In this document: positions 56,201 through 64,000 of the stretch, one piece after another | Position numbering within the stretch: position 1 is the stretch's first letter | Layout of the letters: the number at the start of each line of letters is the position of its first letter | Assembly: GCF_021730395.1 (NCBI RefSeq) | Contig: NC_069365.1 | Span: 22,976,001 to 23,040,000, forward strand | DNA length: 64,000 nucleotides | Origin: Mercenaria mercenaria | Taxonomy: Eukaryota; Mollusca; Bivalvia; Venerida; Veneridae | Reading direction: 5' to 3' | Made by a program: the position numbers and the translations under genes | Notes under the pieces: model-generated | What the model was told of the DNA's origin: nothing | Seen by the model: only the letters and a program-made list of their open reading frames with translations | Database searches by the model: none

Positions 56201-59200
56201 ATTTCAACATTAAAATTTAATATTTTTTGAAGACACAAGGTTGAAAAAATCTTGAAACACGTTTTTTCTGAATTTTTTTGATAATCCCCCAGAATCGTTA
56301 TGGTTTGTTTTCATGCCCCTTATTTTGCTTTCATTTTCTACAGAACTGATTTTTGTAGTTAGACCCTTGCTTTAAAATTTATTTTTTAACAATGTAAATT
56401 TTAAAAATTATTTATTAATTATCATAATATATTTATTTTTTTAAAAATCTGCAAGGTGAAATTTGATACCGGGGATTCTTTGCTTTGCATTCACATTTTT
56501 GCTTCTTTTCTTTGGGAATTAATTATAATGAAAAATTGTTTTTGGGTAATCTTTTAATATGTTTGGGATAGCATCTGGAAAAGGCAAAATGGTGTATGAA
56601 ATATTAGGTGTTTTGCTATGAACACTTGTTTTAAAAATTGTCAATAAGGTTTCAGAAAAAAAAATTTAAAAAACAGAAAAGGGAAAATAACGTACCACAT
56701 TTTCTAAAACTTTTTGAAAATTTAAATATTTTTTTTATTGTTAGGTCCTATTTGCACAAAAGAATCAAATAGTGACTTTTTCATGTCAAATAAAATTGTG
56801 AAATGTAAAGATGTAGGTGTAATTTTTTTTTATAAAACAGGATTTTTTTGCGTTTGTATATAATGTCAAACACAGTAATTTTCTGTAAATATCTAATATT
56901 TTTGTTTTATTTTTAATTACTTTTTAACATTGATGGTTTGCTATAAATCATAACATATTTAGCACATATTTTCAAAGTTTCAGTCAGATTTTGGACTTAC
57001 ATTTCAGAAGCCATGTATATTTCCAAATGTTTGCAAACATTGATGCTTTTGTTTAGTTTTAAAGAACAAAAAATTTATACAAAATGTGTATTTTTTGTCC
57101 CAAGTTAGTTTTAACAGTGTCAGTATAAGTCCTGACTGCAATCTTGGAGGTCATGGGTGAGCTAGGAGTTCTGGACCCCTGCAAGTATTGGCCATAAGTG
57201 CATTAAATGATTAAGCAATCTTCTAGTATTGGTTCAACATGTTCTTTATCACTTAAGTGAAACAAAAAAGAAAACTAAATGACTTTTTTTATCTAAAAAG
57301 GTGCCCTTTATGGCCTGCTCTGAAATATTGACCTAAATAATGTTGATATTTTTCTACTTTAGACATTTTGCAAATATTTAAATCTAAGCTAGAACATTAA
57401 CATTAATTTGGTCATTCAATTGGAGGCACACCCTTTTTGGAGGAATTATAGCACATTGAGACTGATGAGGGACTAAAGTCAACATCTTACTTTCTTGTTG
57501 GAGCATTGTTCACCTTTGTTACATTTGTGTTTCACATTTCAGTGTGAATTTCACCAGTCTTTGTCTGTAGAATGTAAATGCTTTGTCACAGTTCATTTCA
57601 ATGTAAACCTCACCGTAGCTAAAAGCAGTTGTATCATCAATCATGTTTTTGTTTTGTTTTTTATGTAATGATAGGAACAGGCAAAGTACTTCAAGTCAAA
57701 AATGAACATACTTATAGGGTCTCAAACACTATAATTAGATTATATTATAATTTTACTTCCGTCACTTGAAAGTGAACAGGGTAATGTGCTACTTGGGCTA
57801 TTTTCAGCCAGTTTTACTTATGATATTTTTGCCTGTGTCCTTATTTATTATATCTTTTATAAATCTAGTCTGAGTAAATATAGCAATAAAGTGTACATAA
57901 ATAGAGCATACACAGGTTCTTTCTGCAGTTTACCCATAAAAACAATCTGTTTCTATCAAGTATTATAATAATGAAATGTGCAGTTCATGATTGGAGTAAA
58001 CTTACTACTTTGTATACAAACTTGCTTAAAAGAATTGTTTTCACTATTTTCTGATCATATTTTTATTTTCTTCAGTATAAGAAAAATTCCACCAGAATTT
58101 GAGGCAGACTTCACAGATCGTGGATACCAGAATAAATTACCGATGCATGCTCGCTCAACTGCCACACAGTCTGTCAAAAATAACCTCAGGATTACAGAAA
58201 TACAAGCTGATTCTAGTCTTATACTTAATTCACAAAAGGTAACTTTAAGTACATAGTAGACCTGTAAGGACAGTCGGCAGTTTCTGTGTGATAACATGTT
58301 ACTATTTGTTTAATTTGGCATTCTTCGGCTGTAAATGAAGCTCATGTGTGCAACGGTTTCTGTCAAAACCAGATCCTGCCAAATCATATACGGACAAAAT
58401 GTAACTGAACAGAATAACCAATTGTCATTACACTTAAGTCTACCTACAATGTCTTGCTGAGAAGTCTCAGAAAATAAAACTAAGTGCCACTGATTTCATT
58501 TAACTAACCATTAGGAACAAAAGGAACTACAACATACACTTTTATCAAATGACTTTCTAGTTAGTCAGTTAAGTTAACTATCAGTCCAAGGTCTGAAATA
58601 ATTTTTGAGTGTAGACATTATTCATAATATGTTTGGTATTTGAATATTTGTCTCTTAATGAGAACATTTCTTTGTTTCCAGGCTCAGAAAATAATCAATG
58701 AACATATAGATCACAGACGTTTAGAGCGTAGTGAAAATCCAAACCGGTTTAATATCAAACCTTCAATAGGTGAATCCAGCTTCCGTCATCCGTTACCACA
58801 GAGACAAGAAGAGGGCAATCAGCAGGAGACAGAAGGTCCAGAACCAGAGAGAAGTAAGTGTTTATATTTTGCTGATGCTTCATCTGTTATGTAAAAATAT
58901 CTATTATGGATTTTTTATGGCTACTGTAGCCTAATACATCAATGTGCTAGCCTGATAAATTCCTAGCTGTACCTGGCTGGTATATTGTAGAACTGATTAC
59001 TGTTATTCGCCTTTAAAATTTCATGATGTTTTTTCTGTAAAATGATATGAATTTCCTGCATCTTGCTTAAATTTGGTTTAAATTTGCAAAAAAGTATTTT
59101 AATAACATCTGGAGTAAATAACAAAAGAATCACATGTTCAGTAGTGACTGCCTTTTTCTCTCACTCTCATAAAAGAAAGGTAAAGATTTATTATTTAATG

Positions 59201-59708
59201 TGGGTATTTGATGACAATACCTATGTGGTATTGAACAAACTATTGTTAGCATGTCACTATTCATGGGTGTTCATAAGCACAAGTTAGACTGTACTTAATT
59301 TCAGTAGAGCCTATGGTAGGAGTCATATTTACCTCCCGTTTATCTAGTCTGGATTGATTCTGATAGAATAAAATACCTATATAAGTAATCACCCAGCACT
59401 GAACGCTTAACATGTGGTGACTGAGAATCAAACCCAGGTCACTCATATTGTGATCCAACCTGCTCACAACTGCAGCACATACTATTATATACATATAATA
59501 TTACCCTGACATATCTCACTTTCCAAGCACTGCATCTGAAATGAAATATATGTTTTTTTCATCATTGTCCGATGGTCTGATAACTTGTTTCTGTATATTT
59601 TCAGCACAAAGCCCAATATCAAGAGAGACAAGTGTACATTTTAAAGAAGTTCAAGTGAAACAGCTGGACAAAAATGCACTGTATAACATGCCTATCCAAG
59701 GATACTGA
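53139..59708 (+). CDS. SPATA4: SPATA4-like CH-domain protein, damaged or misassembled in the middle
   Basis: Clean exons: 53139-53284, 58076-58238, 58682-58853 and 59605-59708; damaged exon at about 55267-55387. The start LPREVLKWIQSLDL matches the beginning of the SPATA4/SPEF1-type calponin-homology domain. The C-terminal half, IRKIPPEFEADFTDRGYQNK, LPMHARSTATQSVKNN and PNRFNIKPSIGESSFRH, matches SPATA4 after its CH domain, and VQVKQLDKNALYNM matches its end. The family is enriched in testis and ciliated cells and its CH domain type binds microtubules; an axonemal or sperm role is an inference. The second half of the CH domain was not found. Either the locus is a recent pseudogene or, more likely in view of the intact downstream exons, the tract at 53.4-56.7 kb is poorly sequenced. 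Confidence 0.82.
53178..53192 (+). promoter_or_regulatory. Possible RFX X-box inside exon 1
   Basis: GTTTCCAAGGATAAC resembles the X-box (GTNRCC, spacer, RGYAAC) with two mismatches. RFX factors drive ciliary genes, which fits SPATA4, but the site lies inside coding sequence. Confidence 0.2.
53285..55266 (+). other. SPATA4 intron, suspect sequence quality
   Basis: From about 53400 the sequence has a C- and A-rich character unlike its surroundings and many short homopolymers. The 143-codon frame at 53877-54308 has biased, low-information composition and no splice or protein support. Confidence 0.45.
55267..55387 (+). pseudogene. SPATA4: SPATA4 CH-domain exon, frame-broken
   Basis: Three frames together carry conserved CH-domain words: TNGY, VAEIF, PQDIQMH and SLDSK. 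The breaks are consistent with about six or more single- or double-base losses, mostly of T or C in or next to short runs. A possible donor GTAAAA follows at 55388. Codon order and conservation show that this is the real exon or its recent remnant. Confidence 0.65.
55388..58075 (+). other. SPATA4 intron with a palindromic MITE and error-like sequence
   Basis: Contains the MITE at 55975-56186, a dispersed-repeat piece at about 55645-55735 (GAACAGTGCAAATCAGACAA), and long T and A runs. The missing CH-domain exon should lie here, but I could not find it. After about 56,800 the sequence looks normal again. Confidence 0.45.
55975..56186. mobile_element. Palindromic MITE
   Basis: Left end TGAGCCGCACCATGAGAAAA, right end the complement of TGAGCCTTTGTCATGAGAAA, with GCGCGTCTGGTCGGG and CCCGTCTGCGCGG facing each other inside. 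I recognise the type from bivalve genomes, where the arms are usually cleaner; this copy seems to lack many single bases. Confidence 0.7.
58076..58238 (+). CDS. SPATA4: SPATA4 exon after the CH domain
   Basis: Acceptor TTTTCTTCAG, donor GTAACT. Encodes IRKIPPEFEADFTDRGYQNK to LILNSQK, ending in phase 0. The upstream exon must end in phase 2. Confidence 0.9.
58682..58853 (+). CDS. SPATA4: SPATA4 penultimate exon
   Basis: Acceptor GTTTCCAG, donor GTAAGT. Encodes AQKIINEHIDHRRLERSENP, NRFNIKPSIGESSFRHPLPQ and a Glu/Gln-rich end. Ends in phase 1. Confidence 0.9.
59605..59708 (+). CDS. SPATA4: SPATA4 last exon
   Basis: Acceptor ATTTTCAG. Encodes QSPISRETSVHFKEVQVKQL, DKNALYNMPIQGY and TGA at 59706-59708. 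Confidence 0.88.
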
Positions 59709-59904
59709 ACACAGAAATTTGTTTTCAAAACATTTGATATGAAACTTTTTATTGTTTATTAAATTGCCACAGAGTTTTGTTTAATATCAGTTCATTTTCA
59801 TGCAATACTAAATATAAACTAAAAAAACAAATTCTAACAAAGTCTTGGGTTTCTTTTAGACCTGAAACTAAGCTATACATTCTTACACTTACATTTACTA
59901 ATGT

Positions 59905-59910
59905 AATAAA
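59905..59910 (+). terminator. Polyadenylation signal of SPATA4
   Basis: AATAAA about 197 bases after the stop codon, in AT-rich sequence. Confidence 0.45.
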
Positions 59911-60439
59911 TAATGGAAAAAAATAAGTTGTAAAATGAACAATTTTATTAATCTTTGTTGTCATTAATTGAAAAAGACATTTTATATTTATATTTTGTTT
60001 TCAGACTTTTTATGAAATCTTTTAGAATTATTCTAAACAATGGCTAGAGAGCTTGTTTTGTTGAAAACAAGTTTGTTGGGCTAGCTGCTTTTATGGACTT
60101 GTTGATGATTCTAATAGATGGCAAACTTGACCAGCCTTTTAAAGAAACTGCCATTCTACTTTGTTTATGTTTATGATATTTAATCTTTGTGAACATGATG
60201 TATAGAATAAGGTGTCTCTCATATATAACAATATTACACAATTATGGTATTTCTTGTTTTAAGTTTTTAACAAAATCATAGTTCCAATTTCATTTTCACA
60301 CATAAATGCATCTGTTATGTTCAATATGCATAATTTTCAGTTAAGCTAAATTTGAAACTATTTTTTGAGGTGGTTTACTCTAAGATAAAACAGGAACAGT
60401 AGTGGTCTTCTGACATTATATAAAGAGTAATCATTTACC
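59911..60439. other. Downstream of SPATA4, nothing supported
   Basis: AT-rich, accidental frames only. Confidence 0.4.
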
Positions 60440-61053
60440 CACGTAACCGCCAAATTTTGAGGGATAATTAGATTTAGCGTTGTCCATCCATCTGTGCATG
60501 TTTGCATGCATCTGTACCTTGTCTGCCTGTCTAAAATTGAAAATTATTTTGATTCAAAAAGATTTTAGCTAGAATCACCAAAACGCACATAATTATTGAT
60601 TAGCACATGACATTTGCTCACATTTAGAATTATCCCCCCTTGACCCAGAAAAGGCAGAGATTTTTGCTTTGATTAGGTGAAAGAGGAATTTTTGACTTTA
60701 TCTTAGTAACCTTTAGATGAATCTGCATGAAATTTTACACAATGCAGTTCATGACAGGCAATGGTGCATGAGCAACATTCAACAGGATCACTTCAGTAAC
60801 TTCAGAGTTCAGAGATGGACCTTCATCGAATTTTAAACTTCAGTTGTTTAAAAGTCATAAATGTATCTGAAAATTAAAAATATCTTTCAAAATATAGTCC
60901 CCTCATCATAAACCAACCTATTTGGCGAGGGATATAAATTCACTAAATTTACTTTTATTTCTTAGTATAATGTCTCTTACATTATTACATCACCCCCATC
61001 ATCTCCTGCCTACTCAAAATGAGGGATCTAGGGCCATCTTGACCCTCTTGTTC
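60440..61053 (-). mobile_element. Probable hairpin-ended element, minus orientation, ends uncertain
   Basis: On the - strand it starts at about 61053 with ACAAGAGGGTCAAGATGGCC and ATCCCTC just inside. GAGGGATAATTAG near 60459-60475 and GGCGAGGGATATAA near 60923 may be end or internal copies of the same motif. No clear hairpin closes it, so the copy may be broken. Confidence 0.45.
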
Positions 61054-61660
61054 ATAATCAGAAAGATCAGTTTCAGTGCAAAGTCATTTATTTGCAGTGT
61101 GTGATACTAATGTTTCTTTGTTTTTATCTTTTTATTTGTTGTGAGGATATTTCATTTTGTTTTCTTTTTTCATCTTAGTTCATTGATCATTGGTTTCATC
61201 ATGAATTGTGATGTAAATTTTATTATATGAATAAATTATATATATTTTATCATTCTACTTTGTTTACTCTGCTTTTTAAAAAGTCATGCTTGTGCATTCC
61301 TGAATTAGCCAATCCAGATAAAGGTTCTATAACAAATATATATTCCCCTTCAAAGTTTTAACAGACCATCTTACAAAAAAAAAAATATTTTACCAAGTGA
61401 CCATGAGGTACTGCTCACTGGAGTTATTATTGTTAAATACATACATGTCTGCATTAGCCAGATTTCTTAACTAGTGCCAAATTAATTGAAATCTTATCCT
61501 ATATATGCTATACAAAGTACATTGATCATATGGTATGACTTTAATCAGATTGGTGCAAGCTAGGTTGGCACGCCCCAAATGCATTAAAACCACCAAGTTT
61601 CCTTTGTGTAGGTTACTGATCATTTCAAGGCAGTGTCCCTAATTTTGAACATGCTTTTTA

Positions 61661-62803
61661 TTAGCTCGGCTATACGAAGTATATGGAGAGCAATCCTACT
61701 CATCCCAGCGTTGGCATCCTTCCGCCTCCACACCTAACGGTTAAAGTTTTAATGCGTTTTCTCTTATTTCTCTTTATCTCTATAATTACTTGATGGATTT
61801 GCTTCAACCTTAAATAGTTGTTCAACATCATCACCCAAATCATATGACACAAAGTTCATATCTCTGTCACTAATTTTTCATGAATTATGCCCCCTTTTTC
61901 ATAGAATTTTAGGTTAATTTTGATGCATTTTCACTATATTCCTGTTAGAACAGAAGGAATTTTATTAAAACTTGAAACAATTGATCAACATCATGACCCA
62001 CATCATATGACATACGGGTCATAACTCTGGCACCAATGTTTCATGAATTATGCCCCCTTTATACATAAAATGTCAGGTTAAAGTTTAGATTCACTTTCAC
62101 TCTCTATCTGTTATTACCAAACAGATTTGATTCAAACTTAAACTATTTGTAGCACATCATCACCACATCATATGACACAAGGGCCATAACTCTGGCACTA
62201 ATATTTGATGAATTGTGCCCCCTTTTTTACTTAGAATTTCAGATTAATGTTGGGCACTTTCACTTTATCTTTGTTAATACTTAATTAATTTGATTTAAAC
62301 TTATAACATTGTTGCCTCATCATATAACACAATGTCCATAATTCTGGCACAAATATTTAGTGATTTATGTCCCCTTTTTACTTAGAATTTCTGTTTAATT
62401 TTGATGCTTTTTCACTATTTCTTTGTTGTTTCTTACTGGATTTTATTCAAACTTGAAATGGTTGTTCCACATGGTCACCTACATCATATGTCACAATGTT
62501 CATGATGCTGGCACCAAAATGCTATGAGTTATGCCCCCTTTTTACTAGCATTTCAGGTTCAATTAAGTTATGATGCACTTCTGCTCTATCTCACTTATTT
62601 GATTCAGTCTTCAAATAGCTGCTCCACATTATTAGCCACATGCTATGACACAATGTCATGGTGCATTACTATTGCAGAAATATTAAGGGGAAGAAACACA
62701 TAACGTGTAGCTTGCTTTGCATATCATTCCAAGCGTTATGTGCACTTAGGTCTTTTTTAATTTTATTTGGATCGCTAAAATGAGGAGAAGCGAGCCAAAG
62801 CTA
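61661..62803 (+). mobile_element. Family G hairpin-ended element
   Basis: Starts TTAGCTCGGCTATACGAAGT with GGAGAGC, and ends GAAGCGAGCCAAAGCTAA, so the AGCTCGGC / GCGAGCC ends are inverted. About seven units of roughly 120 bases share ATTATGCCCCCTTTTT, CATCATATGACACAA and CATAACTCTGGCAC. No AGGTCA motifs and no coding. Confidence 0.75.
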
Positions 62804-64000
62804 ATGTAAAACCAAAAATGTTTTCAAAAGAACTTTAAAAGCTGTCAGTGTATCGACATCTCTTGTTTTAGAGAGTTTCTTAGTCTTAGAGGAATGTACG
62901 CAGAACTCTGGTTGTCCTACACCACGTACGTTTCTCGAGTTTTCGGTATAACTAATGACACACTGTGCTTTGATTTTAGGTATATGACCGGATAGTGTTT
63001 TTCCATAGTCTTAAATTTGCTTGGAAATGTATGTAGCCTTACAGATATTGTCAGGACTGTGTACTGTAGTGTTTACCTTGAAATTAATAAGATAAGACGA
63101 AGATGAGTTAGAAATGGAAGGATGTAATGTGTTTCAAGGGTTCACTTCAAATTATTTATGGTATGTGCGGTAGGAATATAAACGCGCCTATATTGACATT
63201 AATCAGACCTGTATATCATAGGTTGTGGTAAGGATTTACCTTTTTGCGTGCTTTGGTATGTCCGTCCGATCGACAAAAGTTCTGATTCACATACATCCAG
63301 AACTATACCGTCATAAGTTTTACAGGAATGATATACAACATTGAAAGGTTTTCATGTTATTTCGCGCAGTAACAGTAGAGATATTGTGGCCCTTAACTGA
63401 AGCACTTTCAAACTTGTGCTGCACACTACTCAATACGTATATGACATAGAGGCATGAATGTTTGCAGATCTACATGTAGTTGTATGTGGAGTTGTATACC
63501 TTGCGATACTTTAACTAAAACCAGACCATTACAATAAATAGCTCGAGTGTTGGCTCGGATGGTATGTTAATATGAAACTACTTGTATGCCTATAAGTAAC
63601 TTATAGAAAAATAAGGTGAAACTGCATGCTGGGCCTGAAGACCAAAGGTCAGTGTCATCATTACCAAATGTTGTGGAACAATTTGCAGTGTAAGACGAAC
63701 ACGAGCGAGAACTGCCAGGACGCTATATTTTAAAGTAGCACAACCGAACATGTTGAATAACATTCCTGTAACGTTTCACTACAACGTGTCAAATGATTGT
63801 TTGAGGTGTAAACTACATTACTGTTATCGCTAGCAAGAGACACACAACGGAGTTTTTCTGTCCCCACTCCCCTTTTCGTAAGAACGAAATATTACATTTG
63901 TTATCTGCGCAAGAGTTTAAGTATGTCTGAAATACAGTGTAATTTCAGACTTTGCTATTGGCGCAGGACCGACCTGCCGCGCAGGTTGCGGGTGTAACAT
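62804..64000. other. Right edge of the window, nothing supported
   Basis: No open frame of note, no recognised repeat. The last 50 bases are G+C-richer (CGACCTGCCGCGCAGG forms a small palindrome). Confidence 0.4.

Overview
The window looks like nuclear DNA of a bivalve mollusc, probably a venerid-type clam. That is an inference from AT-rich sequence, long introns, tRNA-derived SINEs and several families of non-autonomous, hairpin-ended elements with repeated cores that are typical of bivalves. It is not a microbial window: there are no operons, rRNA genes or CRISPR arrays. Almost all long open frames are accidental; the real genes are split into short exons, which I rebuilt from splice sites, phase and protein similarity.

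Three host genes are supported. (1) A + strand gene at 3355-18646 (5 exons, 202 aa) encodes a signal peptide, one CUB domain with four cysteines, a membrane segment and a short tail. (2) MITD1 lies on the - strand at 43319-29673 (6 exons, 252 aa), with an N-terminal MIT domain and the conserved C-terminal domain of this ESCRT-III partner. (3) SPATA4 lies on the + strand at 53139-59708; four exons are clean, while the exon holding the first half of its CH domain (about 55267-55387) is damaged and the second half was not found. MITD1 and SPATA4 are divergent, about 9.8 kb apart. CUB gene and MITD1 are convergent, with about 11 kb of repeats between them.

The most unusual feature occurs twice. 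Directly after the 3' end of a coding exon, the exon end plus its splice donor has been amplified into a tandem minisatellite. In the CUB gene a 63-bp unit is repeated about 60 times (11341-15165) and fills most of intron 3. In MITD1 a 47-bp unit is repeated about 18 times (33285-34130), with older decayed copies further into intron 5. Each unit carries a copy of the end of the exon, in most cases a GTAAG donor, and an upstream AG, so it resembles a micro-exon. Two unrelated genes in one window share this layout.

The rest is dominated by mobile elements. At least eight families (here A, B, C, D, E, G, H, J) share one plan: most start with ACAAG or ACTAG, have a 5' subterminal motif that recurs inverted in a 3' hairpin ending in GCTAA or a similar tail, and carry tandem core units of about 95-170 bp, often with a GGAC-type microsatellite. 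This fits the HINE/Helentron-derived and bivalve pearl-like groups. One B copy sits inside an A copy with no target duplication, between two A bases, as expected for Helentron-type insertion. The cores of A, B, E, H and J are packed with AGGTCA half-sites, the nuclear-receptor motif. Other elements are a truncated LINE with a 13-bp target duplication inside an A copy, SINEs with target duplications, several TIR elements, a 243-bp satellite in CUB intron 1, and a 3.76-kb foldback-like element at 45371-49130 with arms rich in TGCCACC.

Layout: 1-3354 upstream region with old repeats; 3355-18646 CUB gene; 18647-29672 repeat cluster; 29673-43319 MITD1; 43320-53138 repeat cluster with the foldback element; 53139-59708 SPATA4, with a suspiciously error-rich tract at about 53.4-56.7 kb; 59709-64000 repeats and unassigned sequence.
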